Shown here: piece by piece, positions 7,165 to 18,616 of the stretch | Layout: each line of letters starts with the position of its first letter | How positions within the stretch are numbered: position 1 is the stretch's first letter | NCBI GenBank assembly: GCA_017403145.1 | Contig: JAFQOO010000002.1 | Coordinates: forward strand, 126,408 to 190,407 | Direction of reading: 5' to 3' | DNA length: 64,000 bases | Source of the DNA: Clostridia bacterium | GTDB lineage: Bacteria > Bacillota > Clostridia > Christensenellales > DTU072 | Position numbers and translations under genes: made by a program | Notes under the pieces: generated by a model | Told to the model about the DNA's origin: nothing | Databases searched by the model: none | What the model saw: the letters and a program-made list of their open reading frames with translations, nothing else

Positions 7165-10100
7165 ATGAACAAAAAACTAGTTTTAATTTTACTTGCTACA
7201 ATTATGGTCTTTTCGTCCTTGTTCGTCCTTGTTTCTTGCGGGGAAGAAGTAAGTATTGACCATTTAGAGATTTACTCTATGCCCAAAACCGAGTATAGTC
7301 TTGGCGAATCTTTGGATATAAGAGACGCTAAGATTAAGGTTGTGTATAAGGACAATACCGAAAAGTTGGTAGATATTACTTCCAGTATGATTTCCGGTTT
7401 TGATTCCAATACGCTTGGTGAACAGTACATAAAGGTTTACTACGAAAACCATAGTACCGTATTTACCGTAACCGTTTCTCGTTCTACGGTAACTAGCGTT
7501 GAGCTCGTTATTCCCGATGCGAACGTTAATTATATAGAAGGTCAACTACTACGCACCAATGGCACCTATATGCAAATAAATTTCCTAGATGGAACTACCG
7601 AGCGTATCAACGTTACGAAGGAAATGTGCACGGGCTATGATGCAAACAAGCTTGGCTCTCAAATTATTAACGTTACCGGCTATTTGGATGGAGTAGAATA
7701 TAGCTCTTCTTTCGTAGTAACCGTAACTGAACGTGAACTTACCGGCATTGAAGTAACCACCGTCCCCACAAAGCAAATTTATTACGTTGGTGATAGCGCC
7801 CTTGACCTCTCCGGTGGTGTATTGTTCTTGAAATATAATAGCGGATACGCCGAATACGTAGATATGACCGACGTTAACGGTAAACCCATTGATGGTCTAG
7901 AAGTATCTTGGGATAACTCTAAAGTAGATAATCGTTCCATAGTAAACGTTACCTATGGATTTAAAAACACCTCTTTCCAAATTCAAGTAAAAGTTAGAGA
8001 CGTTAGCTCCTACGAAATATCGGTAGGGGAAGAATTCAAAAACCCGATGCAAAATCTTGCTCTAGATTTAACGGGATTGACGGTAACTATAAACTACAAT
8101 AACGGCGAACACGAAATAGTAACTTTACCCAATGAAAAAGTTACCATTGTTGATTACGATAGTTCTATAACCGGCAAGCAAGAAGTTACCATAGTTTTTA
8201 GTTATGGTGGCGTAGAACTTGCTACTAGAGGCAAAATGGAACTAAACGTAATTCCTCGTGAAGCTTTGACTTTGGAAATGGTTACCACTCCCACCATTTA
8301 TCAAGATACGGAATTTGACGTTACCGAGTTTGAACTTTGCGTAGTATACAACAATGGTGAACGTGGCGAAGCTTTCAATCTAAATAACGCAATGATAGCT
8401 TGGGAAAACGGTATCCCACGTACGTCCTATTCACAAGAGGGAAGCTATAGCTGGTATATCATTTATCGTGCAGGTGTAGAACTAACCTATAACTTTGAAG
8501 TAGTGGGTTTAGAGGTAATCGACGTAGAATTACAAAGCTCTAATAACGTAACCGCATATTTAGGTGAAAACCCCATTACCGAAAACGTACTTATGACCAT
8601 AACTTATAATAATGGAATGGTTAAAGAAGACGTTCAACTTGTTCCCGAAATGGTTGTTAATTACGACCAAAATAAGGCAGGTTTGCACATTGCAAATATC
8701 AATTATTACGACGAATACGAAGAAGGCTTTATCGACCAAGAAACCGTTCTATACGTAACCGTAGTTAGAGAAATATCCGACGTTATAATTAAGGGTAACT
8801 ATCGCGACGTTTATATCGTAGGCGAAACCTTTACCGCAGAAGGTATGGAGCTAGAGGTTTCATATAAAGGCGAAGGTAGTACTGCAACCATATACGTTCC
8901 TGCAGATACTAGAGACGATTTCTATAAAGAGTGGTCTTTCTCAACCGAAAAAGGATTGACTTTTACCGAAGTCGGTCAACATATAATTTATTTAGAAAAT
9001 GCAGGCTTAAGAGAAGCTGAGTCTTTTGTTATTACCGTTAAGAATAACGTAACGAGCATAGGACCTCTTTATAAGAAGGTAGATGGAGTTCTAAAACAAG
9101 TTAGTGGTTTCGAAAAGGAAGCAGACCTATATAAAAACGTAGGTTTCGAAACGGTACTTGAAGGTGTAGAAATAGATTTAACCGATTACTTTATTTTCGT
9201 TGATTTCGAAAGCGTAACCCACGACGAATATATTCAAGTAACCAAAGAAATGATAGACTACAATGCAAAATATACTGCATTGGGTGAAAGAGAGGTTACT
9301 ATATATTATCCTGACCGCGATAACTATACCGGCGATGAGTTCACTATGCACAAAACCATCGTTACAGTGCTCGAAAAGAGCGTAATAGGCATCAAGCTTC
9401 TATCAGCGCCCGATAGAACTATCTATTATCAAGACGAAAACAACTATAATGGCGTAAGTACCGATTACACAGGTATGATGTTAAGCTTGGAATATGATAA
9501 CGGAACCTTTGGTTCAATAAATATCCAAGAAGCTATTGCTCAAAGTCGTTTGAATATTGGTAACATCGACGTAAGAGAACAAGGTTTGCAATCAATTTCT
9601 TTCTCTTATCGTACTATAGAAGACGAACTTTACGAAGGTAGCTTTGAAATTCAAGTAGTAGATTCTACTCCTGTTTCTATCAGCTGGGCATCGGAAACCA
9701 TTCCTTACGTTGAACTATCACTTGGTAGTGCATTCGACGTATCAGGCATAGGCTATATTGACAATAACAATATGATTAAGCCTTTAGACGAGCTACTATT
9801 AAGCGTGCTTTATTCCGGTAATACCGTTTCCGTTCGCGTAGAGCTAAGCACTCTATACGAAGATGGTCTAATAAGCGTTGAAGGTTATAACGCAAATCAA
9901 ACCGGAATACAAGACGTAAGATTGGTTCATAAAAACGATAGCTCTCTATACGTAACCGTGAAAACTAACGTTGTTGAAAGAAGGTTAAAAGAAATCAATC
10001 TAGTTAAGAATGGTACGGTAGTAGGCGACGGAGATAAAATCGAAGTTATCCAAAGTGCTGTAATAGATTTAACCTATCTCTCTTTACAACTTGTATTTAG

Positions 10101-13100
10101 CGACGACGTTAAGACCTTGATTCCTATGGCGGCGGAATACGTTAACGTATCGGAAAGCAATCCTAACGGATACGACGTCAACGATGCAACTATTGGCGAA
10201 CGTGAAGTTACTATATCCTTTACATATGCTAACGAAACAACTCCCGTAACAAAGGTTGTTACCTTTAACGTTAAAGAAAAGAGCTTGGTTAAGATAGAAA
10301 TCAATGCTATTCCTCAACAATTCTACGTTGAGCACGAAGAATTCAACGTTTCACAAGGCTCGATTATGCTTTATTACGACAATGGTACAACAGCAGAGAA
10401 GCCCTTGAGTGAAGCAAGTATTACCAATTCTTCGGCATCTTTCTACGTAGATAAGAGTCGTTTTGATAATTCGGAATTTACCGGATTTAGTAAAGTTCAA
10501 CCTATCAAAGTTAGATATGGCAACTGCACCGCAAGCTATAACGTTTATATGCGTGATAGACGTAACGTAGAAGTTACCTTCAATGCAGAAAACCAATATT
10601 CATACACCTATGGCGAGGTTGGTTTTGAAGATAGCGATTATCCCGTTTCCATAACGATGATGGGTTACGAGGCATATGGTGATACTTTACCCGAAAAGAA
10701 TATTTCCAATTATACTATTGAATATATTCCCAAGGCAATTTGGCAAACCCAAAAGAGAGTACAAGGGGTTGACTATACAATCGTTCCTAAAGAAGTAGGT
10801 GAATACGTAATCGTTATTAGTTATAACGTTGATTTGGATAACGTTCAAGATAGTATTCACAATGCTTACGAAGACGATTCCAAGACTCTTGTTATAAACA
10901 AGAAGCCTCTATACGTTTATTTCCTAAAGCAATCTAAAGTTTACCATACCGACACTCCTATGGTTTATATCGTTATGTCAGGCTCTGACGTTGACGTAAC
11001 CAAAGATAGCTATCTAGATAATGCTTCAACCAATCCTCTAGAGGAATTGTTTATCAAGGGCGATGGACTAAGAACCGCTTCCTTCAACCCCGATTACCTA
11101 GAGTATTATTCCTCCACCAAAGCATACTTGTGGGGTGGCGAAATCGATGGTAAACCCGTACCGGTAAAAGATGAATACGGTATGCCTTTGTTAATCGATT
11201 TGTTCGATATCGTATATAAGAATAAGTCAACAGGTATAACTATTGACGTCAACGAAGGAACCGCTGCCGGCAGTTACAGCTTGGCTATAGACAATCAATT
11301 TGTTTCACCCAACTATAACGTAGTATATAAAGACGTCGATTTCACTATTGAAAAACGTAAAGTCGGTGTTATACCGCAATCACTCACTTATGCTTATGGT
11401 ATCGACGTTGTACCTTCTATAAGCTATACCACCACTAAAGCTAGAGCGAAGGATGCCGATGGTAACTTTATTAAAGATGAACATGACCAATACGTATATA
11501 TCAGCGATAGTGGATTGTATGGTAGCGACGTATTGCTCGGTAGCCCCAGAAGCACAAAGCTCGAAAATAGGGTAGGCGAGTACGATATCGATAGTGCAGG
11601 TTCTCTTGCAGGTATCAATAACCCCAACTACGAAATCGACTTGATTATAGATGATGCTCCTAAGGTCAAAATCGTAGCCAGAAACATTTACGTAAAGACG
11701 GATAGCGTTATAAAGGTTTATGGTGAACCTTTCGTAACTCCTCAAGTAAAATTCTTCTCCGACCCTGCTTGTACCACGGAAAGCGGTGCATTTGCAACGG
11801 GCGATAATCTAGCTACCATTGGTAACTTGGTTTATCCCGAACAAATAGACGTTACGACAAACGTTGGCAACTATAAGTATTCTTGTGAAATCGATAACTC
11901 AGGCGCAGGTAGTATGAACTACAACGTTGTTTACGTTAGTGGTTACGTGGAAGTTGTAAAACGTCCTGTTAACGTAATAGCAATAGCAACCACTAAGATT
12001 TATGGCGAGCAAGACCCCGTTATCGGATTCAATATTACTCCTATAGCTGGAGAAAATGCTTCCGGTATTGTAAATAACGATGCATTCGAAGGAACTCTAT
12101 CAAGAGTTCAAGGAAATAACTATGGTGAATATACCATTCAACTAGGCACCCTTAACAACGATAATTACGATATTAGATTTACTTCCGCAACCTTTAGCAT
12201 ACTAAGGAAGAATCTATACGTTTACGTTGCAGAAGAAGACCTAAGCAAAGTTTACGATGGTAAAGTTCCCGCTATTGACAATTATACTTTGTATGAAAGT
12301 CGTGAAGAGGGCGCTATAGAATATATCGACGATGAGGCAAGACAATTTATCAGCTTCAATTTCAAGGGAGAAAGCAAAGGTTTCGGTATATACGAGGTTG
12401 GTGTAAAAGTAAGCTCCAACAACTATTCAATCGCTCTCTATAACGAGAATGGATATTCTTACGAAATAGCTAAGAGAAAGGTTGCTATTACTAGAAACGA
12501 ATTCTTCGATTTGCCCGATGGCTTGGAATATAAGGGCAGTGCTTACCAATTCTATGCACAAATCAATCCTAACGATTTGCAACACGTATACAACAACGAT
12601 GGTAGTTATGCAACCGACGATAACAATAAGCCTCTATTCGACGACCCATCGGTAACGTTATCTATCCAAAGTGCAACAAATCAAGGTACCTATACCGTAA
12701 ACGTTGTCGAGCTAGCAGACAAGAACTACGAAATCGACGTTGAAAACACCAAGCCAATAACCTTCTCTATTTTACCGCGCACTGTTAAAGTAGTTATTAA
12801 GACCAATGCGGATAATAACACAATAGAACGTGAATTTAACAACCAAAGCGCGTATATTAGTGCTGCAGACTATACTCTAGAAAATCTAATCGATGGCGAG
12901 GGTATACCATACTTTAACATTGGTATCTATCTAGGGGATAAAGTAGTTTCCGCAACTAACGTAAACTATGATAGCACTACCGGTGAAATAGTTGGATACG
13001 ATATTAAGATAGTAGAAAACTCTGTAGACCCCAATTACGTTGTAGAACTAGCCGCCGATTATAAATATAAGATAGTTCCCAAGGGCGTTATTATTAGAAT

Positions 13101-16100
13101 TTACGATAAATATCTATCCAAAGAATACGATGGAATAGCTCCTAGCATAAAGACTTCTATGTTTGCTCCCGTTAGCGCTGTTACGGGCTTTGATAGTAAC
13201 GACGTATCATTTGAGTTTATAAGAGAAGAAAACGATGGCAGAGATAATACTTGCGTAGGTAACTACTCCATTAAAGTAACTTGTATGGATGGTAACTTTA
13301 ACGTTACGACCCAACAACCCCACTACATATATCAAATCGTTAAGTCCGACGTATCGGTATCCATAAATTCTCAAAGTATGGAAAAAGCATACGATGGTAA
13401 CGACTTCTCGTTTGACGTGGACGACTTAACGTTTAGCGATTATTATGGCAATAGCCTAATTGTTCATAACTTTGCTCATAAGCAAGGAAATAACGACCCA
13501 TATCAAACATTCAAAGACCAACTCAAGGCAATTCAAACCGCTATAAATACTCTAGATAGTCAAATAGGGCTAGTTGACTTTAGTGAGTTGAGTTATGCAA
13601 AGAACAATCTAACGACCTCTATAACCAAAGCAAACGAGTTGAAGAACATCTTGAATTCTTCCAATAACCCGATGCAAGATGATAATACTACCGATATTGC
13701 ATCTGCTCTTGATACCATTATTACCTATCTAAACGATGCGATTAGCGCTATCAATAATGGTGAAGCAGAAACCGCCCAAGGATTATATCGTCAGGTTTCC
13801 AATAGTTTGATGCCTTTAATCAAGACAACTTACGATAAAGAGCAAAGCTACGTCGCATTCATATTCGGTACCGAGATTGATAATACTTCAAATAAGGTTG
13901 GAAGCCATCCCTTTACCGTAGAGTTTAGTGATTACAACCGTAATTTCAATCTACTTAACGCAAATAGGAACGTTAACGTTTCTAAGAGCACTCTATACAT
14001 AAACGTACCCACACTCGAAACTACCTATGGTGTAACCATAGATTCACTTGGTAAGATTTATTTCGAATTGTACGACCCGCGTACCGGTAGCATAATTGAC
14101 ACAGAAAGTGCTAACTTTAAGGTTGAAAATGAACCTACGATAATAGGGGATTTCAAGAACGTTGGTAACTATGACGTTGACGTAAGCAATATGTATATTT
14201 GCGAAGTTAGTGGTATAAAGAGCGAAAACTACGTTCTGTTACCTGGTGAAATTGGTAACGTTATTATAAACAAGGCAATACTTTCCCTAGTTATCCAAGA
14301 CGTTAGTGATTCCAATATATTCGTTTATGGAAAAACTGTAGAAAGTTCGCAATTTACCGGTCAATATAAATACTTGGCATCCGATACTATTCCCGCAAAT
14401 CCATCTACCAAGAAGGAAGCAGAATTAATTGAACAAGCAAATGCTTGGGCAGAAGCTAATGGATACGTTGGTATGGAACACACTAGCTTGATGAACCTAT
14501 ATTATGGTGGATTGAAGTTCGACGATAAATTCGAAACCATATTGCGTACAAATGCTGTTAAATACAATTGTTATCTAAATGGTGAAAGCGGTACCCAAAT
14601 TTTTGATACCTCCATCTTTGATGCAGGCGCTTATAAGTTGGGCGCAACGGGATTTAAAGCTGATAACTATGAAATTAGGGTTATACCCGGTGTGTTGACT
14701 GTTGCAAAACGTGAACTTACCATATACACTCAAGGTGATTATTACGAAAAAGAATATGGTGAAGAAAACATAGACTTTATCTATACCAACTTTGCAGGAA
14801 ATGAAGATGCATCTTCCGTTATGGTTTACGTTGATAATAATGAAGATGGTATATTCGATGAAGAAGTTTGCTCACTTTCCGAAATGATTTGGAACTACAC
14901 CTATGGTGAAAATGGTAACCCCTTAGACCCCTTGACTCCCGTTGGCGACGACGAAATGAGCATTACTCCTTTGATTGAGAAATACGTCTTGAAGAATTAT
15001 ACTATCGATTTTAATAATATAATTATTAAAGTTGTAAAAGCTCCGTTGTATTGCACTTTAAGTCCCGTTGAGGGCAATCGTATCTCTTCCGTTTATATGT
15101 CTTTACCTGATGAAGATTCATATAAATTCACCTATAATGGATTGAAGAACGGGGAAAGAGCAGAAGATTTAATAAACAAAAAGCCTACGATTAACTTTAT
15201 GAATGGCGGTTCCTACTTTGATGCAGGTACCCACGTTCTAGGTCAAGCCAATCTAGTTACCACTGGTATAGAACTCGCTAACTACGAATTGTTGGTAGAG
15301 GAATTCCAATATCAAGTTGACAAGAGAAAGGTTAAAGTAAGCCTAAAAGACGTTGACCCAAGTATGTCCACTTTAGCCGGTAAACTCTCCATTACGCCTT
15401 ATATGGCAAACGTTGTAAATACTAGTGCTGGTATTTCTAGTGTCGAAATCATAAGTGGTCAATATGGTTACACCAACTTCTACTTTGAACACGATAATGA
15501 CGAAGTGGCAGCTGCATTTAGCTCGGTTGCAATTACTAGATATACAAAGTCGGAAGGTGTAATGAATGAGGTAAAGACCGAAACCGGTTCAACCCATACC
15601 GAAATTTATAGATATTCCGAGATGTATAAACATAGAATAACCGGTACTATAAATTATAAAACTAACACGGCAACCTTACAACTAAGCAATATGAGTATGA
15701 ACTCTATTAACTTTGAGTTTGAATACGTGCCGTTTGAGGTTAAGGTTTATAGCAGTATTGTTAACGTAGGCGTTAACTTGGGCAAGAAACTGGTTGCAAG
15801 CGATCTAGCATTGACGGATGATGAAATTAACGAGTTAATTACTTTCTCTATTCTCAAGTCATCGAACGAAGTTGCTAGCGCAACAATAAAAGAAATGTTG
15901 GCTAATGGTTCGTTGAGCGTAGATGGTGCTATACCTAATGCTACCAGCGTAAATGCATTGATGAAATATACTTTGACGGATAGTGCTTATAACTATCAAC
16001 TTGCAACTGCGTTTACAAATGAGTACTACACTAACTACAATTATGGAACACTCAACACTAACGTTCTTACAGTAAGCGATAGTCGTGTAACTATGTATGA

Positions 16101-18525
16101 CTATTCTAACGTTGCATCTTGCGAGCTACCTTTACGTTTCTATCCTCAAACTACCGCTGTGGTTAATAATCCCACGTTAAGTGATAGCATAGAGTATAAG
16201 AAGCAATATAGCAGTAATTCTATGGTAACTATAACCGCTCAAGAAACCTTGTTCAATGCAATGGCTCTTGAGTTTAGTGTTCGTCCCAACGCTTCTGTCA
16301 AGATGCCTAGATTGGAAATTGGCTTTAATGCAGATTTGAACGGAAACGTTATAAGCTTAGCATTCAACAATACTTCCAATAACGTTGTAACCGTTAAGGT
16401 TCAAAGCGGTTCTAAGGTTGGTTCAGCTACCTATGCTGTAAGCTATGGTAACCTATTCGATGGAAATATGCACGAAATACGCGCATATCTAGACAAAGAA
16501 AGTTTAACCTTAATTATTAGCATAGATGGTACTAGTGGAGAAATGCTATCTCTTGCAGGTATACTAACCGAGGATGAACAAGTAGTATTAGACTCTCCCG
16601 AAGATATCGTGGAAAGTTCTACTCTAAGCCTAACTCTCGGTGGTGATTATATTATTAGAAATCTCACCCTTTCCGAACAAGGTTTATACGATGGCTTAGG
16701 CGCATATATCTCGTTGCCCATAAACAGCGCAAGCGTGGTCAAGGTTACGACTTTGTTAGATACATTCAATGCAAACATCACTAATTTGAACGCATTGTTT
16801 GGACTCAATAGATTGAATCTTAATTATACCGACGAGGGAATGCAAGAAATCAAGTCGCATTATTCCGTTGCATACTTCATAAATGGTCAAAGCGTAGAAT
16901 ACGATTCGACAGCTACAAGCATCGATTTACCCTCCGGTATTCACTTTGTTGAAATGGCACTATATAAGGACGGAGCTTTGGTAGATTATGAAGCTGTTCA
17001 CTTGAATATTGTCAGAATGTCTAGAGTAAGCTACGTTGATGCTGCTACCGGCCACGACGAAAAAGTCTTTGTACCCGGTACTCAATTGCCTCTATATGCT
17101 ATATCCGGTGATTACGTAGCACAAGGTAACGAAGATACCACTTTAGTAGCAACCGATTCACAAAATCAATATGGTTACTACTTTGGTAGCAATCGTCTAC
17201 ATAGTGATATTTATCCTTATTCATATTTCAATATGAGTTTCGTATTAGAGCCTAGTGCAACTTACGATTCAGCAACCGGCACCGCCAAGTATGCTATAGG
17301 AAATTATACCACTACGATAGAATTATTCTCATCTAGCGAATTTGGAACAGTAGCAGGAGCACGTGCCGTAAGTGATGCTACTTACCAAGGTGCTGCTCTT
17401 GAAATTACGCGTGTACAAAGTGCAGACGTATCATTCGGTTCAAGCAACAATGCTTATACTTATACTATTAGACTTGTTTACTACGTAAATGGCAAGACCG
17501 ATAATAATTCTATAATCATTGCTTCTGGTGTAACCGATTGTGCTTACGAGGTAATTGTTTATAAAGATAGGAACACTTCTTACTATGGTAATAACGGAAT
17601 TATCGTTTCTATAAGAAGCTTGTATAGTGATACTGCAAACCTATACGAATTCAATGCGGAAGAGCTAAATGCTGATAGAGCAAAGATTTATGTTCAAGCA
17701 AATGGCTTTGGCGATAGAATGACCGTTTATAACGTATCGTATGAGGAAGAACCCGTAACTTATAGAGATTATCTTGTAGCAGGTCAATACGTAAGCTCAG
17801 AAGGTTCTGTAATGCTCCAAAAGGATGAAAGCTTAACCTTGATTAACAATGCAGGAACAGCCCTTTACAGCAACTATAACAACCTCGTATTCAACTTTAA
17901 CGTTGATGACGACTATGGCATTAGCAGTGGTGATATCCTTACTATAAATCTTGCAGAAAGCAAACTCGATGGTAGTGGTAATGGCGTAAAACTCGTATAC
18001 GATCTATTGAACAACAAGATAGCCTTCAGTTTCTACTTCAATGGTATTTATGCTATAGCTCAAGAATGGACGCTAGATGGAGAAGCAACCGGTTCTCACA
18101 AGCTACAAGTTAAGTTTGATAAGGAATTAGTTCTTGACGATGCAAACACCTACGTTGGTGGTGATAGCGCAAATGATAACTTGGTATTTGAAAACCTAAT
18201 ATTGACCGAAACTATGGGTGAAGCAGTGGTACATTATACGATGGTAACCGTTATTATAGATGGTAACGAAAAGACCTTCTATATGCCATTATACAACGAT
18301 TTAGGTTGCTGGATAATGGAAAACGGACTACCTTATAGTACTACAAACAATTACTCTAGCGTAACAGGTTTAACCACAACAACACCCACCTTCTTGCCTT
18401 TATATACCTATACATCGGTTGAAACAAACGTTGATGTTGGTATAATGGTAGACGGATATATGGTAACGATGGGCGAGAATAACACCTATACGACAGGCGC
18501 TGTAACCGAAAGTCCCGCACTATAA
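7165..18525 (+). CDS. Giant MBG/bacterial Ig-like repeat lipoprotein (3786 aa)
   Basis: The protein begins with a lipoprotein signal peptide ending in lipobox LVSC (Cys26), so it should be anchored to the outer face of the membrane. Residues about 30-1130 are a tandem series of roughly 80-100-residue Ig-like units (group-3 type), each with a Y-x-[ND]-G-x block such as VVYKDNTEKL and ILYNNGE-like variants. From about 1130 to 2700 the units become MBG-type, with K-x-Y-[GDH] turns (YTYGEV, KVYGEP, KIYGEQDP, KVYDGKVP, KEYDGIAP, KAYDGND). Residues about 2110-2230 are a helical insert (FKDQLKAIQTAINTLDSQ and following). About 3025-3170 and 3570-3680 look like LamG/concanavalin-type beta-sandwiches (NMHEIRAYLDKESLTLIISIDG). 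No sortase or S-layer anchor is visible. SD AAGAGG precedes the ATG. Likely an adhesin or surface scaffold; ligand unknown. Confidence 0.9.
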   Translation: MNKKLVLILLATIMVFSSLFVLVSCGEEVSIDHLEIYSMPKTEYSLGESLDIRDAKIKVVYKDNTEKLVDITSSMISGFDSNTLGEQYIKVYYENHSTVFTVTVSRSTVTSVELVIPDANVNYIEGQLLRTNGTYMQINFLDGTTERINVTKEMCTGYDANKLGSQIINVTGYLDGVEYSSSFVVTVTERELTGIEVTTVPTKQIYYVGDSALDLSGGVLFLKYNSGYAEYVDMTDVNGKPIDGLEVSWDNSKVDNRSIVNVTYGFKNTSFQIQVKVRDVSSYEISVGEEFKNPMQNLALDLTGLTVTINYNNGEHEIVTLPNEKVTIVDYDSSITGKQEVTIVFSYGGVELATRGKMELNVIPREALTLEMVTTPTIYQDTEFDVTEFELCVVYNNGERGEAFNLNNAMIAWENGIPRTSYSQEGSYSWYIIYRAGVELTYNFEVVGLEVIDVELQSSNNVTAYLGENPITENVLMTITYNNGMVKEDVQLVPEMVVNYDQNKAGLHIANINYYDEYEEGFIDQETVLYVTVVREISDVIIKGNYRDVYIVGETFTAEGMELEVSYKGEGSTATIYVPADTRDDFYKEWSFSTEKGLTFTEVGQHIIYLENAGLREAESFVITVKNNVTSIGPLYKKVDGVLKQVSGFEKEADLYKNVGFETVLEGVEIDLTDYFIFVDFESVTHDEYIQVTKEMIDYNAKYTALGEREVTIYYPDRDNYTGDEFTMHKTIVTVLEKSVIGIKLLSAPDRTIYYQDENNYNGVSTDYTGMMLSLEYDNGTFGSINIQEAIAQSRLNIGNIDVREQGLQSISFSYRTIEDELYEGSFEIQVVDSTPVSISWASETIPYVELSLGSAFDVSGIGYIDNNNMIKPLDELLLSVLYSGNTVSVRVELSTLYEDGLISVEGYNANQTGIQDVRLVHKNDSSLYVTVKTNVVERRLKEINLVKNGTVVGDGDKIEVIQSAVIDLTYLSLQLVFSDDVKTLIPMAAEYVNVSESNPNGYDVNDATIGEREVTISFTYANETTPVTKVVTFNVKEKSLVKIEINAIPQQFYVEHEEFNVSQGSIMLYYDNGTTAEKPLSEASITNSSASFYVDKSRFDNSEFTGFSKVQPIKVRYGNCTASYNVYMRDRRNVEVTFNAENQYSYTYGEVGFEDSDYPVSITMMGYEAYGDTLPEKNISNYTIEYIPKAIWQTQKRVQGVDYTIVPKEVGEYVIVISYNVDLDNVQDSIHNAYEDDSKTLVINKKPLYVYFLKQSKVYHTDTPMVYIVMSGSDVDVTKDSYLDNASTNPLEELFIKGDGLRTASFNPDYLEYYSSTKAYLWGGEIDGKPVPVKDEYGMPLLIDLFDIVYKNKSTGITIDVNEGTAAGSYSLAIDNQFVSPNYNVVYKDVDFTIEKRKVGVIPQSLTYAYGIDVVPSISYTTTKARAKDADGNFIKDEHDQYVYISDSGLYGSDVLLGSPRSTKLENRVGEYDIDSAGSLAGINNPNYEIDLIIDDAPKVKIVARNIYVKTDSVIKVYGEPFVTPQVKFFSDPACTTESGAFATGDNLATIGNLVYPEQIDVTTNVGNYKYSCEIDNSGAGSMNYNVVYVSGYVEVVKRPVNVIAIATTKIYGEQDPVIGFNITPIAGENASGIVNNDAFEGTLSRVQGNNYGEYTIQLGTLNNDNYDIRFTSATFSILRKNLYVYVAEEDLSKVYDGKVPAIDNYTLYESREEGAIEYIDDEARQFISFNFKGESKGFGIYEVGVKVSSNNYSIALYNENGYSYEIAKRKVAITRNEFFDLPDGLEYKGSAYQFYAQINPNDLQHVYNNDGSYATDDNNKPLFDDPSVTLSIQSATNQGTYTVNVVELADKNYEIDVENTKPITFSILPRTVKVVIKTNADNNTIEREFNNQSAYISAADYTLENLIDGEGIPYFNIGIYLGDKVVSATNVNYDSTTGEIVGYDIKIVENSVDPNYVVELAADYKYKIVPKGVIIRIYDKYLSKEYDGIAPSIKTSMFAPVSAVTGFDSNDVSFEFIREENDGRDNTCVGNYSIKVTCMDGNFNVTTQQPHYIYQIVKSDVSVSINSQSMEKAYDGNDFSFDVDDLTFSDYYGNSLIVHNFAHKQGNNDPYQTFKDQLKAIQTAINTLDSQIGLVDFSELSYAKNNLTTSITKANELKNILNSSNNPMQDDNTTDIASALDTIITYLNDAISAINNGEAETAQGLYRQVSNSLMPLIKTTYDKEQSYVAFIFGTEIDNTSNKVGSHPFTVEFSDYNRNFNLLNANRNVNVSKSTLYINVPTLETTYGVTIDSLGKIYFELYDPRTGSIIDTESANFKVENEPTIIGDFKNVGNYDVDVSNMYICEVSGIKSENYVLLPGEIGNVIINKAILSLVIQDVSDSNIFVYGKTVESSQFTGQYKYLASDTIPANPSTKKEAELIEQANAWAEANGYVGMEHTSLMNLYYGGLKFDDKFETILRTNAVKYNCYLNGESGTQIFDTSIFDAGAYKLGATGFKADNYEIRVIPGVLTVAKRELTIYTQGDYYEKEYGEENIDFIYTNFAGNEDASSVMVYVDNNEDGIFDEEVCSLSEMIWNYTYGENGNPLDPLTPVGDDEMSITPLIEKYVLKNYTIDFNNIIIKVVKAPLYCTLSPVEGNRISSVYMSLPDEDSYKFTYNGLKNGERAEDLINKKPTINFMNGGSYFDAGTHVLGQANLVTTGIELANYELLVEEFQYQVDKRKVKVSLKDVDPSMSTLAGKLSITPYMANVVNTSAGISSVEIISGQYGYTNFYFEHDNDEVAAAFSSVAITRYTKSEGVMNEVKTETGSTHTEIYRYSEMYKHRITGTINYKTNTATLQLSNMSMNSINFEFEYVPFEVKVYSSIVNVGVNLGKKLVASDLALTDDEINELITFSILKSSNEVASATIKEMLANGSLSVDGAIPNATSVNALMKYTLTDSAYNYQLATAFTNEYYTNYNYGTLNTNVLTVSDSRVTMYDYSNVASCELPLRFYPQTTAVVNNPTLSDSIEYKKQYSSNSMVTITAQETLFNAMALEFSVRPNASVKMPRLEIGFNADLNGNVISLAFNNTSNNVVTVKVQSGSKVGSATYAVSYGNLFDGNMHEIRAYLDKESLTLIISIDGTSGEMLSLAGILTEDEQVVLDSPEDIVESSTLSLTLGGDYIIRNLTLSEQGLYDGLGAYISLPINSASVVKVTTLLDTFNANITNLNALFGLNRLNLNYTDEGMQEIKSHYSVAYFINGQSVEYDSTATSIDLPSGIHFVEMALYKDGALVDYEAVHLNIVRMSRVSYVDAATGHDEKVFVPGTQLPLYAISGDYVAQGNEDTTLVATDSQNQYGYYFGSNRLHSDIYPYSYFNMSFVLEPSATYDSATGTAKYAIGNYTTTIELFSSSEFGTVAGARAVSDATYQGAALEITRVQSADVSFGSSNNAYTYTIRLVYYVNGKTDNNSIIIASGVTDCAYEVIVYKDRNTSYYGNNGIIVSIRSLYSDTANLYEFNAEELNADRAKIYVQANGFGDRMTVYNVSYEEEPVTYRDYLVAGQYVSSEGSVMLQKDESLTLINNAGTALYSNYNNLVFNFNVDDDYGISSGDILTINLAESKLDGSGNGVKLVYDLLNNKIAFSFYFNGIYAIAQEWTLDGEATGSHKLQVKFDKELVLDDANTYVGGDSANDNLVFENLILTETMGEAVVHYTMVTVIIDGNEKTFYMPLYNDLGCWIMENGLPYSTTNNYSSVTGLTTTTPTFLPLYTYTSVETNVDVGIMVDGYMVTMGENNTYTTGAVTESPAL

Positions 18526-18538
18526 CCAATAAACCCAA

Positions 18539-18576
18539 TATTGTGCAAGCAAAAATAAAAAAATGCTTGCACAATA
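18539..18576 (+). terminator. Perfect 13-bp inverted repeat after the giant gene, overlapping the tRNA promoter
   Basis: TATTGTGCAAGCA pairs with TGCTTGCACAATA across a 12-nt A-rich loop, 14 bp after the stop. No T-run follows, and the right arm contains the -35 box (TTGCAC) of the tRNA promoter. It could be a weak terminator that also influences tRNA transcription. Confidence 0.5.
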
Positions 18577-18595
18577 AGGGTTGTTATGTTATACT
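18567..18595 (+). promoter_or_regulatory. Promoter of tRNA-Glu
   Basis: TTGCAC (18567-18572), 17-bp spacer, TATACT (18590-18595). The predicted start is about 15 bp upstream of the tRNA 5' end. Confidence 0.75.
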
Positions 18596-18616
18596 TAACA
18601 AGCACTAAAATAATAA

